From an uncultured Sulfolobales archaeon (GTDB lineage: Archaea > Thermoproteota > Thermoprotei_A > Sulfolobales > Desulfurococcaceae): a DNA stretch of 64,000 bases. The notes beneath the pieces are model-generated. The model searched no databases, was not told the DNA's origin, and was given only the letters and a program-made list of their open reading frames with translations. The DNA lies in the NCBI GenBank assembly GCA_938045475.1, contig CALIML010000017.1:17657-81656 (forward strand). The letters are read 5' to 3'. The position numbers were made by a program, and so were the translations under genes. Shown here one piece after another: positions 1 to 9,584 of the stretch (positions are counted from its first letter, which is position 1; each line of letters starts with the position of its first letter).

Positions 1-851
1 AAGTCAGCTATAGTTATTGGATCCTCTCTAAACTTCCTAATAGTAAAAGTAGATCCGCTTGTAGATACTTCCCTAGAGTAAGTAGCTGCCACCCTATGCC
101 CACCTGGCAGTATTGCATCAAGTATTGGGAAAGCTACTGATAGGTGTTTTCCAGCCTTATGGGCTAGCTTAAGTAGGAATGAATTAAGCTCATCTTCATC
201 GCTGAAGAAAACGTTTGTAGGAATATATTCATACCTTCTATGCCAAATGTAAACAGGCCTTCTTATTCCATCACACGATATGTCCTCTATGTTTGGATCC
301 CTAATCAATGGATCTATTGGGCCAAAGCCTATGGTCTCCCTCTCAACATAGTACAATATCTTACTCCAAAGTATTCCGGGAGTCCTGCCCAGCCTAATCC
401 TGTACTTGAATATTACATCTTTCGCTTGATTAATGAACTCCTTTCTAATTAACTCAGGCTCTCCGCTAACGTACCTCATCTGCCATGATAGGACGTCCAT
501 TATTTCATTGAATACCCTTACCTCCTGCTCATTGAGCGGTATTTCGTCAACTAAGTAAGTTGTTCTCTTAGTCTCAAGGTTTTCAACAATGTACGTCTTA
601 GCCCACGGCTCATATAGAGGGTATGATTCAACTACTTTAATTCCCTTCTGCCTGAGGAAAGTTATTGCGGAAGAAGATAGAGGAGCTGATATAAATAGCT
701 TGAATGCCGCTTCTCTCTCAACCTCCATTTCCTTCTCAATAATGCGCTCAACCCTCTCCCCTCCGCTTGAATGGTGTTCAGCCCCTCCCCCCTTTTCACT
801 CTTGCGGGGCTTAACCTTAAGCTTTCTAAGTATCGACGACAATTCAATCAT
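1..851 (-). CDS. Type II/IV secretion system ATPase (archaeal GspE/VirB11-like), 3' end outside window
   Basis: Not in the ORF track because its stop lies beyond the left edge; I translated it from the reverse strand. An ATG at 851 opens 283 codons. A charged N-terminal tail (about residues 10-45) is followed by the N-terminal domain of secretion ATPases, with GFGPIDPLIRDPNIEDIS and AFPILDAILPGGHRVAATYS, then STSGSTFTIRKF just before the window ends. The Walker A motif would lie outside. The family powers assembly of archaeal type IV pili or related surface filaments at the cytoplasmic membrane; which filament cannot be told. A TTTAAA element 31-36 bases before the ATG suggests a leaderless or nearly leaderless mRNA. 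Confidence 0.88.
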   Translation of the reverse strand, partial: MIELSSILRKLKVKPRKSEKGGGAEHHSSGGERVERIIEKEMEVEREAAFKLFISAPLSSSAITFLRQKGIKVVESYPLYEPWAKTYIVENLETKRTTYLVDEIPLNEQEVRVFNEIMDVLSWQMRYVSGEPELIRKEFINQAKDVIFKYRIRLGRTPGILWSKILYYVERETIGFGPIDPLIRDPNIEDISCDGIRRPVYIWHRRYEYIPTNVFFSDEDELNSFLLKLAHKAGKHLSVAFPILDAILPGGHRVAATYSREVSTSGSTFTIRKFREDPITIAD

Positions 852-941
852 CTTCTACACTAAAGTTATTATACTCTCTACTTTAAATCCTCAGCTCCTT
901 AATATGATTAAATGGCCATTGACAAGCAATTTAATTAAACA

Positions 942-1232
942 TTAAACCTGTATTGATGGCTTAGGCTTCCTCTCTTCCTCAGGCCTTACTTTAGCTATTC
1001 CAAGGTATACTGCACAGCTAATGCAGTAACACTTTGTCACAGGGTACTTCATTATAATTGCTCCCTTCTTCTCTAGCTCTTGGGCTAGAGAAGGCTCCAC
1101 TGGTGAGTACATTTTGGTTACGCATATTGCTTTGTCTTCAGGAACCCTCCTCCCACACTGATCGCACTGTACGTAAGTTACACTCCCCTTCGCTCCCTTT
1201 CTCCTACCCCTACTCTCCCTCTTCTTAGGCAC
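942..1232 (-). CDS. rps26e: Ribosomal protein S26e
   Basis: Small-subunit ribosomal protein shared by eukaryotes and some archaea, located near the mRNA exit channel. The protein starts PKKRESRGRRKG, has the zinc-binding pair CDQCGRR, and a second pair CYCISC near residue 75, as expected for S26e. The ORF track extends it to 1301, but the family begins at the basic stretch, so I choose the GTG at 1232, preceded by a GGTG Shine-Dalgarno element; that gives 96 residues. It lies between the secretion ATPase and the DNA polymerase gene on the same strand. Confidence 0.93.
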   Translation of the reverse strand: MPKKRESRGRRKGAKGSVTYVQCDQCGRRVPEDKAICVTKMYSPVEPSLAQELEKKGAIIMKYPVTKCYCISCAVYLGIAKVRPEEERKPKPSIQV

Positions 1233-1323
1233 TGCGAGTACACCTACTAATGCAAGCCCTCTTAAGGTATTTCTATATTTTAAAGATATTGGTTTAAGCA
1301 ACTATACCCCGGGCTTGGAGGCT

Positions 1324-3888
1324 CTATTGCTTTAAAAACGATTCGAGCTTAGCCATGCCTATTACATCGCTCCACTCAAGTCCAAAAGGTATTATTAATT
1401 GTTCTAAAGTGCTCTTTATGTGTTCAATGTACTTCTCATGGTCTACTTCATGTATTTTAGCTAGCTGAATAGCTTTCACTCCATCCCTGGATTTAACCTT
1501 AACGTACGACACTATGTCCCCGGGTTCAACGACTACTCCATGGCTCTTCAGCTGTAGAGCCGCCTTTACGTGCGGAGGCCTATTCTTCTTATACTCGCTG
1601 AGAGGCTTTGATAAGGTCACTTTGAACGCTAGCTTATCCAGCATCAACTCCTTACTTCTCAAAGCTGCATATACAGCCTTTATTTGGTTGTAGAGCCACT
1701 CCTTAAAGCTTACAAAGTCCTCTGGAGACTTTATTGTTTGAAGCTTTTCGAAAGCCTCAGCCATAAGATCCTTGAGAAACGTTGGGACATTCCTCTTCTT
1801 GCCGACGAGGCCCTTAATCTCCAAGCCCCCCTCCTCCAGTACTCCAACATAGTTCTTCTTCAATCCAGTGAATAAAGTGTAGTAAAAGACTTTGTCTAGC
1901 TCTATTTCCAAGCCAAGGTTCTTGGAAACCCACTCCTGCAGTAACTGAACTTGAGTATTTGAAGGAGCCCAAAGGAATATGGAGTCGGTGTCTCCGTAGA
2001 GAACCTTGATGCCTAAGTCAGCGGCCTTCTGAAGTATAGTGTACAGGTTCTTTCTACCGAGAGCTGTAACGCTTTCAGCAACTGCTGGAGCATAGAGCGG
2101 AAACGACTCCGATCCAAATACTCCATAGCTAGCATTTATGAAGACTTTTATGGCTCTCTGAACTACCTCATACCAAGCTCTATCAGACTCCGATGCATCG
2201 CGCTCCTTAGCCCTCCTCTTGTATATCCCAACTCTATAGTCCCTGAGCAATCCAACTATTTCTGAGGAGAGCCCCCTTTGATCCATGCAGATGCTGTAGA
2301 GCTTTAACCCAGCTTCATCCTCTACATCCACTGCTTTAGAGCAGTTTTTAACGCTTATAGTTTCATAACTCAAGTTGTACTTCATTATTATGCTTGGATA
2401 TAGCGACGCTATATCTAGCACAACTACGTTGAAGAATATGCCTACTGGAGGCTCTATTACGAGTGCTCCAGCATACTTCTTGCCCTGGATCACGGCTTCC
2501 GACACACTTGATGAGCCCTTAGCAGCCCTCACGTCCTCTGGCTCCGGTATTAAGTAGTTCCTCTTCCTGTGCTCCCAGTACATCAGGTTTTGAATCCACT
2601 TAGATATGGTCTTCCTTGAGACGTCCTCGAGAGGCATCCTCGATATGCGCGCCATTAAAACCATGAGCTTCCAGACGAGCTCTTGATCAAACGTAATTAG
2701 CCTTAGAGTCAGGTAGGAGTCCCTATAGTTGTAGGCTATGAGCTCTCCATAGCTTAAGTCGCTTACGTTTACATCAATAGGTATTTTAGCTATGCCCAGT
2801 AGAGCTGAAGCTATTGAGTCAAGAGTGTACTCCTGGTATTTTCCTCCAAAAGCATAGTTTTGAATAGCCTTATTCTTAAAGAATCTATATAGATCTATAT
2901 GTATCCCATTCTTTACTCTAAACCTGTCTTCAGCTTCAACAATCGCTACGTAATCCCTATCTATGCCCAGCCTCAGGGCTCTGTGATATAAGTAGTTGAA
3001 GTCGAAGTTGTCTCCATTGAATGTCACTACTATTGGGTACCTGGAGATAGTTCTAAAGGCTTCAAGGATCATTGAGATCTCATCGTCGAAGAACTCTATT
3101 ACAGCTCCATACGGATAGTCTTGAGTAACCCTCCCCCAGAAATTCTCTCTAGCCAGTACAAGCACCCTCCCCCGCCCATCGCTTCCAGCGAGAGCTATGC
3201 TTATAACTGGGTACTCTGCTGTTTGAGAGTGAGGCACTCTGCCTCTAAATGGCGTATACACTTCTACATCTATAGCGATCTTCTTAGCGTTAGGGGGCTT
3301 TTCTTCAAAGAGCGGGAGCCATTCAAGCGCTAGCTCAACGTAGTCACCGCGGCCCTCGGAGAAAACCTTCTTCACTAACTCTAAGAGCCTTACATCTATT
3401 TGTGGAATGTGTAAGCGTAATCCACTTTCATTAATTAAATACTTCATTGTTGGTATGAGCTGTCTATCGTAAATGTAGTTATTGTAGTACTTTATTTTAG
3501 CTTCCCAAGCTTTCTTAACTTTATTCCTTAAGCTCCTTACAGCCAGAGGATCGCTAGTCACTACTTTAGTTAACACTACGTCGCTGCCAGTCAATGGATC
3601 ATGCTTCCTCACTTCCTCTATGTGATGGAAGCTCTCGTGCTTAACTATGGATGTGCTCTTGCCCACCTCATCTATGGGTATGTTAGTTAGGAAGTAAGGC
3701 TTATGATCGGTTGGATCGGGCACTAGGAATAGCTGGCCGCCGTCTTCACTGAGCACTTCAAGGATGGCTTTCCCAATTCCTCCATCGTAGTGCACTCCCA
3801 GGATGTATGCTGGCCTGCCATTGCTTTTGAATTCAAAGGCCTTGCGTGAATAGATGCTGTCTACGTCGTTAATTTTATCAATGTTCAT
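1324..3888 (-). CDS. polB: DNA polymerase, family B
   Basis: Replicative or repair DNA polymerase with 3'-5' proofreading. In order: Exo I (AIDVEVYTP), Exo II (VTFNGDNFDFNY), Exo III (YNYRDSYL), motif A (VVLDIASLYPSII), motif B (FINASYGVFGS), motif C (YGDTDSIF). All catalytic carboxylates are present, so both activities should be intact; no intein interrupts motifs A, B or C. The track starts at 3906 (MREGSK...), overlapping NAC. The ATG at 3888 follows the NAC stop by one base and has GAGGG about 12 bases upstream, so I prefer it (854 residues). Which crenarchaeal B-family paralogue (B1/B2/B3) this is cannot be settled by eye. Confidence 0.96.
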   Translation of the reverse strand: MNIDKINDVDSIYSRKAFEFKSNGRPAYILGVHYDGGIGKAILEVLSEDGGQLFLVPDPTDHKPYFLTNIPIDEVGKSTSIVKHESFHHIEEVRKHDPLTGSDVVLTKVVTSDPLAVRSLRNKVKKAWEAKIKYYNNYIYDRQLIPTMKYLINESGLRLHIPQIDVRLLELVKKVFSEGRGDYVELALEWLPLFEEKPPNAKKIAIDVEVYTPFRGRVPHSQTAEYPVISIALAGSDGRGRVLVLARENFWGRVTQDYPYGAVIEFFDDEISMILEAFRTISRYPIVVTFNGDNFDFNYLYHRALRLGIDRDYVAIVEAEDRFRVKNGIHIDLYRFFKNKAIQNYAFGGKYQEYTLDSIASALLGIAKIPIDVNVSDLSYGELIAYNYRDSYLTLRLITFDQELVWKLMVLMARISRMPLEDVSRKTISKWIQNLMYWEHRKRNYLIPEPEDVRAAKGSSSVSEAVIQGKKYAGALVIEPPVGIFFNVVVLDIASLYPSIIMKYNLSYETISVKNCSKAVDVEDEAGLKLYSICMDQRGLSSEIVGLLRDYRVGIYKRRAKERDASESDRAWYEVVQRAIKVFINASYGVFGSESFPLYAPAVAESVTALGRKNLYTILQKAADLGIKVLYGDTDSIFLWAPSNTQVQLLQEWVSKNLGLEIELDKVFYYTLFTGLKKNYVGVLEEGGLEIKGLVGKKRNVPTFLKDLMAEAFEKLQTIKSPEDFVSFKEWLYNQIKAVYAALRSKELMLDKLAFKVTLSKPLSEYKKNRPPHVKAALQLKSHGVVVEPGDIVSYVKVKSRDGVKAIQLAKIHEVDHEKYIEHIKSTLEQLIIPFGLEWSDVIGMAKLESFLKQ

Positions 3889-3889
3889 T

Positions 3890-4255
3890 TTAGAGCCTTC
3901 CCTCATTAATTAAGATTATTGCTTGAGCTAAATCCCCTCCAGACATCTCCAGAGCTCTTATAGCTAGTTCTCTAAGAGCGCCCGTTTGCTTAACTACAAA
4001 TTCTACGTCCTCCTCACTAAACGAAGCCTTTCTCTGCCCAGCTCCGCTCAATCTCTTTACCGTAATTCTCCCAGCTACTACTTGGTAAATCTTCTGCTTG
4101 CCTGAATCCATTAATAAAACATGGGGGGCTTCTATAACTATTTCAGAGTCCTTAGTTCTAATCAATACTTCGCTCACATCACTAACTTCGCTTACTTCAA
4201 TGCCCATCCTCTTGAGCATTCTCTTAAGCTCACTTAACGACACTCCTGGAAGCAA
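3890..4255 (-). CDS. nac: Nascent polypeptide-associated complex protein (archaeal NAC alpha)
   Basis: Ribosome-associated chaperone that shields emerging chains; archaeal NAC is a homodimer. The N-terminus LKRMLKRMGIEV is typical. A NAC beta-barrel domain covers about residues 25-75 (IVIEAPHVLLMDSGKQKIYQ), and a C-terminal UBA domain covers about 83-121 (DVEFVVKQTGA ... DLAQAIILINEG). The start is TTG at 4255. It is immediately upstream of polB, with one base between its stop and the preferred polB ATG, so the two are almost certainly co-transcribed. Confidence 0.95.
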   Translation of the reverse strand: MLPGVSLSELKRMLKRMGIEVSEVSDVSEVLIRTKDSEIVIEAPHVLLMDSGKQKIYQVVAGRITVKRLSGAGQRKASFSEEDVEFVVKQTGALRELAIRALEMSGGDLAQAIILINEGRL

Positions 4256-4386
4256 TTCTTAAACACCACAGGAATCTCTCAAATGCCCATATATAAGTGC
4301 TAAACACATAGAGGAGCTGTAAACAGTTAATTAAGGCCTCTAATAATCCCTTAAGGATCCTAAGGAGTGCTGGGAGGATTGCTGAA

Positions 4387-5664
4387 TTGGGGATTGAGGT
4401 AAGAGTGCTTGGCGGTGGAGGAGAAGTTGGGCGGACTGGAGTATTTTTAAGAGACTCATCTAGGAGTAAGGGGCTGTTGCTAGACTATGGAGTGGGCTTT
4501 GATGACTATGGGAGGCCTCTTTTCCCAGAGCACGTTAGGCCAAACGATTTAGCAGGCATAGTGATCTCCCACGCCCACTTAGATCACGTTGGTGCAGCTC
4601 CCTCATTCTACGTTTCAACAAAGCCTCGGGTAGTTACGACTAAGCCAACCATTGAAGTGGGCTCAATATTGATCAAGGATATGCTCAAAATATCAAGCTA
4701 TTACATTGATTATACTGAAGAGGAGCTAAATGAGATGAACAATAGCTCAATAGTCCTAGATTACGGAGGTGAAGTAGACTTAGATGACTACAATATAGCT
4801 TTATCGAATGCAGGCCACATAATAGGCAGCGCACTAACATATGTAGGCACACCGAGCGGGGAGAGAGTCCTATTTACTGGAGACCTAAATACCGTAAATA
4901 CATACACCATTAGTGCAGCCGAGCCCTGGCCCGGGGAAGTAGATGTCATAGTGATTGAGTCAACTTATGGAGGAGTAGAACACCCCGATAGACATAGAGT
5001 TGAGAAGAGCCTTGTTGAAGCTGTTGAAGCAACAGTTGACGGGGGCGGAGTAGTGCTTATACCGGCATTCAGCGTTGGCAGAAGCCAAGAGGTCTTAACT
5101 ATGATTGCTTCAGAAATGCCTTACGTAAACATATACTTGGATGGAATGTCTAGGGAAATCTCTAGAGTATACTTAAGGAACAGCAAGTACTTGAGGAACC
5201 CAGACCTCTTTAGAAAAGCCCTTGAAGTAGCCCACATAGTGAGAGACTGGAGTGATAGAAGGAGGGTTTTTAGAGAGCCGGGAGTAATAATTTCATCAGC
5301 TGGAATGCTTAAGGGAGGTCCAGCGCTATATTACTTGAAGAAGCTGGCTGGCGAACTCAAGAATGCAGTTATACTGGTGAGCTATCAAAGCAATGATAGC
5401 CCAGGCCACGAAATTCTTGAGACTGGAGGCATAGCTGACTTAGGGATAAGCGTGAAGGCGAAACTCATGTGGTTCGACCTCTCCAGTCATGCCGGCAGAA
5501 GAGGTTTATTAAACATAGCTCTCCACTATAAGGGGAGCTTGAAGGCAGTGATACTAGTTCATGGAGACAACGAGTCCAGAGACAAACTAGCTAAGTCAAT
5601 AAATGAAGCGCTACCAGATGTAAAGGTCTACGCCCCCATGAATGGAGAGCACGTATCGCTCTAA
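4387..5664 (+). CDS. Beta-CASP metallo-beta-lactamase ribonuclease (aCPSF2 type)
   Basis: RNA-processing nuclease of the CPSF73/Integrator-11 family. The metallo-beta-lactamase motif SHAHLDHVGA (about residue 58), FTGDLN, ESTYGG, the beta-CASP signatures ISSAGMLKGGP and LSSHAGR, and a terminal LVHGDNESRDKLA are all visible. It has no N-terminal KH domains, unlike the 652-residue aCPSF1 at 16834-18792, so it fits aCPSF2 (about 425 residues). The start is TTG (TTG GGG ATT). It is divergent from NAC/polB and shares a roughly 130-base promoter region with it. Confidence 0.93.
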   Translation: MGIEVRVLGGGGEVGRTGVFLRDSSRSKGLLLDYGVGFDDYGRPLFPEHVRPNDLAGIVISHAHLDHVGAAPSFYVSTKPRVVTTKPTIEVGSILIKDMLKISSYYIDYTEEELNEMNNSSIVLDYGGEVDLDDYNIALSNAGHIIGSALTYVGTPSGERVLFTGDLNTVNTYTISAAEPWPGEVDVIVIESTYGGVEHPDRHRVEKSLVEAVEATVDGGGVVLIPAFSVGRSQEVLTMIASEMPYVNIYLDGMSREISRVYLRNSKYLRNPDLFRKALEVAHIVRDWSDRRRVFREPGVIISSAGMLKGGPALYYLKKLAGELKNAVILVSYQSNDSPGHEILETGGIADLGISVKAKLMWFDLSSHAGRRGLLNIALHYKGSLKAVILVHGDNESRDKLAKSINEALPDVKVYAPMNGEHVSL

Positions 5665-5731
5665 TAGCTAAGCAATAATGGCCTTATTCAACTTAAATCA
5701 ATTAACATCCCAGTGTAGCATCAACTAACTA

Positions 5732-5944
5732 CTAAGGAATTTCATTTATTGGAACGTCTGGATAGGCTTTCCTCAGCTCGTTAACTAACGATTCCAGCTC
5801 GTTTAGAGCAACTTTTAGTGTATACAAGTACTTTTTAGTCCTAGCCTTTACTTTAGCGTACTCTCTCCCCCTCTTCACTCTAATCTCAATAGCTCTTGAA
5901 GCTACATTCATGAAATCCTCCTTATTCTTAACTTCAACTGGCAC
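5732..5944 (-). CDS. rpl38e: Ribosomal protein L38e
   Basis: Large-subunit ribosomal protein found in eukaryotes and, among archaea, mainly crenarchaeal lineages. The core KVKARTKKYLYTLKV matches the L38e signature, and its length (about 70 residues) is right. The track begins at a GTG at 5953, but the family normally begins VP/MP and a GGGTG Shine-Dalgarno element sits just before the second GTG at 5944, which I choose. Single gene, convergent with aCPSF2. Confidence 0.88.
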   Translation of the reverse strand: MPVEVKNKEDFMNVASRAIEIRVKRGREYAKVKARTKKYLYTLKVALNELESLVNELRKAYPDVPINEIP

Positions 5945-6114
5945 CGTGAACACCCTTCACTAAGTCAGAGAGCTGGAGTATTAAAACATTTGTGAAGAGA
6001 GCTAAGCCATACTTAGCCAGCGTTTAGGAGTCAAGCCCGTTCTTCATATGTTTGCTTGAGAATGTAAGCTCTCATATACTTAAGACGTGGAGTGATTTAA
6101 ATTCATTTAATTAG

Positions 6115-6206
6115 TGGGCCCGGGGGGATTTGAACCCCCGACCACCCGGTCTCCCCGCCCACTGTGCTTATGAGCCGGGCGCTCTACCTGGCTGAGCTAC
6201 GGGCCC
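6115..6206 (-). tRNA. tRNA-Met (CAT), elongator or CAT-Ile2, with intron
   Basis: Acceptor GGGCCCG pairs with CGGGCCC and the discriminator base is A; CCA is not encoded. D-arm GCTC/GAGC, anticodon stem CCCGG/CCGGG, anticodon loop CT-CAT-A-A, T-arm GGGGG-TTCAAAT-CCCCC. Between positions 37 and 38 lies an intron of about 18 bases (AGCACAGTGGGCGGGGAG), the usual crenarchaeal place. The spliced length is about 74. A CAT anticodon could serve Met elongation or, after agmatidine modification, isoleucine AUA; sequence alone does not decide. Confidence 0.93.
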
Positions 6207-6279
6207 GCTGCTCCCTTTTTTGATAAGAGGGTAGAAGGGAAAATAAGTTTTACTAACAAAGGATGTTCTTTCATTTATT

Positions 6280-7539
6280 CTAGGTGCCATAGCTCCACGA
6301 CTTCATGTACTCTCTCTGCTCGCCCGTCAATTCATCTATCGTTATCCCCATTGTTTCAAGCTTTAGTTTAGCCACTAAGTAGTCTAACTCCACGGGTTGA
6401 TTATGTACTTTAACCGGTATTCTGTGTTTGTTTTTAAACAAGTACTCTATTGCTAAGAATTGATTTGTGAAGCTCATATCCATGACTTCGCTTGGATGGC
6501 CTTCTGCTGCAGCTAAGTTCACAAGCCTTCCATCAGCCAGCAAGTACAGTCTCCTTCCATCCACTAGCGTATACTCTTCAACGTATTCCCTAATCTTTCT
6601 CCTAGACTTCGCCAGGGATTCTAAGTCGGGTATCCAGACTTCTACGTTGAAGTGACCTGCATTAGCTAATATAGCTCCATCCCTCATTAATTCCAAGTGC
6701 TCCCTCCTGATAACCTTAATGTTGCCTGTCGCAGTTATGAATACGTCGCCTACTTTAGCTGCCTCAATCATAGGCATTACTTCAAATCCATCGAAGACCG
6801 CTTCCAGGGCTTTAATGGGATTGACTTCAGTCACTATTACTCTCCTAGCTCCAAGCCCTCTAGCTCTTAAGGCAATTCCTCTGCCAACCCATCCATAGCC
6901 TGCTACTACAACTACTTTGCCGGCTATCAGTATGTTTGTAGCTCTAAGCACTCCATCGAAAGTGCTCTGCCCCGTTCCATATCTATTGTCGAATAAGTAC
7001 TTTGTGTAAGCATTGTTAACAGCTATAACTGGGTATTTCAGTAAGCCCTCCTCCTCAAGAGCCTTCAGCCTCGATACTCCAGTAGTAGTCTCTTCAGTTC
7101 CCCCAACTACTTTAGAGGCTGCATCTACGTAGTCTTTATGCAGCATTACATGTAGATCTGCTCCATCATCTATAACTACGTCCGGACCTGCTTCAGCCAC
7201 TCTCCTTATACACCAGTAGTATTCTTCACTGCTCTCTCCACGCCACGCAAACACGTTTGCGCCATATTTAACTAAAGCTGCCGCCACATCGTCTTGAGTT
7301 GACAATGGATTGCTTCCAGCAATCCATACGTCAGCGCCTGCGTCAACTAAAGCCTTGACTAACACTGCTGTCTCCTTAGTTACGTGCAGTACTGCTCCAA
7401 TAGTCAGGCCACTTAGCTTTCTTTCAGCAGCGCCCTTCTCCCTAAGCCTCATCAATACAGGCATGTGTCTCTCAGCCCACTCAACTTTCAACGACCCCTG
7501 ATCCGCGAGGCCTAGGTTCTTTACTTTATACTCAACCAC
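6280..7539 (-). CDS. ahcY: Adenosylhomocysteinase
   Basis: Hydrolyses S-adenosylhomocysteine to adenosine and homocysteine, clearing the product inhibitor of methyltransferases. It has [14 protein letters not shown], the [20 protein letters not shown] region, [14 protein letters not shown] with the catalytic segment, and the NAD-binding [15 protein letters not shown]. At 419 residues it is typical of the archaeal/bacterial group. It starts with GTG at 7539 after an AGGTGAT Shine-Dalgarno element. It is divergent from mpgS across an 80-base promoter gap. Confidence 0.97.
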   Translation of the reverse strand: MVEYKVKNLGLADQGSLKVEWAERHMPVLMRLREKGAAERKLSGLTIGAVLHVTKETAVLVKALVDAGADVWIAGSNPLSTQDDVAAALVKYGANVFAWRGESSEEYYWCIRRVAEAGPDVVIDDGADLHVMLHKDYVDAASKVVGGTEETTTGVSRLKALEEEGLLKYPVIAVNNAYTKYLFDNRYGTGQSTFDGVLRATNILIAGKVVVVAGYGWVGRGIALRARGLGARRVIVTEVNPIKALEAVFDGFEVMPMIEAAKVGDVFITATGNIKVIRREHLELMRDGAILANAGHFNVEVWIPDLESLAKSRRKIREYVEEYTLVDGRRLYLLADGRLVNLAAAEGHPSEVMDMSFTNQFLAIEYLFKNKHRIPVKVHNQPVELDYLVAKLKLETMGITIDELTGEQREYMKSWSYGT

Positions 7540-7618
7540 CTAGATCACCTGGTTAACTCCATTATCATACAGTGTTTTAAGGCTTTATTAATACTAAGCT
7601 TTCTCAGGTGTCTCAAAG

Positions 7619-8782
7619 ATGCTCATTAGAGTTCCAGCGAGGTTTGAAACTTATGGAGCAGTCAGAATATACGATGTAAGTAGAGTTGTAAGCCTAGATG
7701 CCTTAGGCTTTGAGAAAAGACACGGCGTCTTCAGCTTAGATAGCGCCACGTTAGAAAGCATTGCTGAGTCGACAGCTATAGTAGTGGCAGTTAGAGATGA
7801 AGACCCCGACGTACTTGATGGAGTAATAAAGGCAGTCCCTCTTTACTCACCACTAATAGTAATTTCAGCTTCATCTAGGTACCCAGTAGACATGTACTCC
7901 CATGAAGTCAGCTTAGTGAAAAACCTTTACTCAATTACTGGAAGAAAGGCGGTGCTCATTCATCAAAGAGACCCCGTGCTAACAGACTTACTGCAGGGAA
8001 CGGGCCTTGAAGGCATTATAGATCCTTTAGATGGCTTAGTCAAGTATGGGAAAGGCGAAGGCATGGTTCTTGGAGTGCTTGCAGCAGATGCTGTAGGGGC
8101 AAGGCACGTGGGCTTTATTGATGGAGACAACTATATTCCCGGAGCAGTCCATGAATACGCATGGATTTACTATACAGGGCTATCGTTCCTGAGGACGAAG
8201 TATAAAATGATTAGAGTAGTGTGGTCTTACAAGGGGGGGCTTAAAGAAGAGTACTTTAGGAAAAGTGGAAGAGTGTCAAGCCAAGTAAACAGCGTATTCA
8301 ATCAAGCGCTTTCAATGATTAGGAGGTTTGAGACAGAGATAGTTAAGTCATGTAATAGCGGTGAACACGCTATGTCAATAGATCTAGCTAAAGGCATGAG
8401 CTTTGCAGGCAGCTTTGCTATAGAAACACATGAACTAGTTGAACTACTTGAGGAATGCTATCTAGGCATTAGCGAAGGCTTATGCAAGTTTGTTCCAGGC
8501 AATGTAGAGATACTTCAAGTTGAATCGAGAAATCCACACATACACTCTGAGAAGGGGGAGGCGCATTTAATAAAAATGCTTGCTGAAAGTCTAGGCACTA
8601 TATATCACTCTAAGCTAACTAACGATAAGTTAAGGGAGCATATAAGGAAGATCCTCGAATCATACCTATATGAAGCCGAGCCCCCTGCGCCAAGGAAGTA
8701 CAGTGTTTCTGGAGTAAGTACTAGAAAGATCTTTGGTGAATTGGTTTCTCGAAGCGATTTAGCTGAAGCATTTGGTGTTTAA
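7619..8782 (+). CDS. mpgS: Mannosyl-3-phosphoglycerate synthase
   Basis: GT55 glycosyltransferase that joins GDP-mannose and 3-phosphoglycerate, the first step to the compatible solute mannosylglycerate used by hyperthermophiles under heat and salt stress. Visible family sequence includes LIHQRDP, DPLDGLVKYGKGEGM, the metal/nucleotide site FIDGDNYIPGAVHEYAW and NPHIHSEKGEAH. 387 residues is the usual size. The ATG is preceded by AGGTG. Its 3' end overlaps the phosphatase gene, so the two form an operon. Confidence 0.95.
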   Translation: MLIRVPARFETYGAVRIYDVSRVVSLDALGFEKRHGVFSLDSATLESIAESTAIVVAVRDEDPDVLDGVIKAVPLYSPLIVISASSRYPVDMYSHEVSLVKNLYSITGRKAVLIHQRDPVLTDLLQGTGLEGIIDPLDGLVKYGKGEGMVLGVLAADAVGARHVGFIDGDNYIPGAVHEYAWIYYTGLSFLRTKYKMIRVVWSYKGGLKEEYFRKSGRVSSQVNSVFNQALSMIRRFETEIVKSCNSGEHAMSIDLAKGMSFAGSFAIETHELVELLEECYLGISEGLCKFVPGNVEILQVESRNPHIHSEKGEAHLIKMLAESLGTIYHSKLTNDKLREHIRKILESYLYEAEPPAPRKYSVSGVSTRKIFGELVSRSDLAEAFGV

Positions 8783-9584
8783 AGCATTGAGGTATAAAGC
8801 CCTGATTTTCACAGACATTGATGGAACCCTAATCAATAGAGCATTCCCCGAAGACCTGGGCCACTACATCAATAGACTCAGCTCCCTAGGCTTCCCAGTG
8901 ATCCCAGTCACTATGAAAACTGTGAGTGAAGTCCTCTACTTATGGAGGAATCTTGGAGTAGATCTAAGTGCAGCAATAGTTGAAGGCGGAGGAGCCATAT
9001 ATTATTCTTACTCAAATGACTTCATTCTAAGCGGAGGACGCCGCGATCACTGCGTAGACATGTATTTCATAAAGGTAGCTAGGTACTTAACTGAAATAGA
9101 GGGCTACCTCAAGGTTCTTGAGGGGAAGTGCTCGGGTAAAGTGCTTAGGCTCACTAAGCTACCGCCTGAGTCAATAAGTGAATTAACTGGCTTAAGTCTA
9201 GAGGAAGCTGTGCTAGCGGGAAAGAGGCTCTTCTCAGAGGCTTTCTACACTAGTGAAGCATCATGCTTCGAGGAAATAGTTGAGGCAGCTAAATCAATTG
9301 GCTTAACAACTATGACTACAAGCAGGTTCATACACGTATCAACCAGCAGTAAGGGAAGAGCCGTTAGAGAGTTCTTGAGGAGTAGCTTCCTTAAGCATTT
9401 GCCCACAATTGGTTTAGGTGACTCAGAACTCGACGAGGACTTCCTTGAGTTAATGGACGTGGCCATAGTTGTGTCAAGCAATAAGAGGGTCTTTCTGAAG
9501 AGACTTAACTACATCGTCTCCCCTGAAGCTCCCCCAAGCGGGTGGATTAAGGCTGTGGAAAGAACGATCACTAAGTTTATATAG
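8772..9584 (+). CDS. mpgP: Mannosyl-3-phosphoglycerate phosphatase (HAD family)
   Basis: Second step of mannosylglycerate synthesis: removes phosphate from mannosyl-3-phosphoglycerate. HAD motif I is FTDIDGTLINRAF (residues about 13-25), motif III/IV is GLGDSELDEDFLE, with the C2B-type cap between. The track start (TTG at 8772) lies inside mpgS; a TTG at 8787 (LRYKALIFTDIDGT) is equally possible. The coupling with mpgS supports the substrate assignment. It overlaps the convergent marC-like gene by a few bases. Confidence 0.93.
   Translation: MVFKALRYKALIFTDIDGTLINRAFPEDLGHYINRLSSLGFPVIPVTMKTVSEVLYLWRNLGVDLSAAIVEGGGAIYYSYSNDFILSGGRRDHCVDMYFIKVARYLTEIEGYLKVLEGKCSGKVLRLTKLPPESISELTGLSLEEAVLAGKRLFSEAFYTSEASCFEEIVEAAKSIGLTTMTTSRFIHVSTSSKGRAVREFLRSSFLKHLPTIGLGDSELDEDFLELMDVAIVVSSNKRVFLKRLNYIVSPEAPPSGWIKAVERTITKFI

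Noticed and set aside
589-945. Plus-strand ORFs at the left edge (240-452, 589-945)
   Set aside because: They are shadows of the minus-strand secretion ATPase gene, whose frame is continuous from 851 to the edge.
1324-3906. Intein or missing catalytic motif in DNA polymerase B
   Set aside because: Exo I-III and motifs A, B and C are all contiguous and intact.
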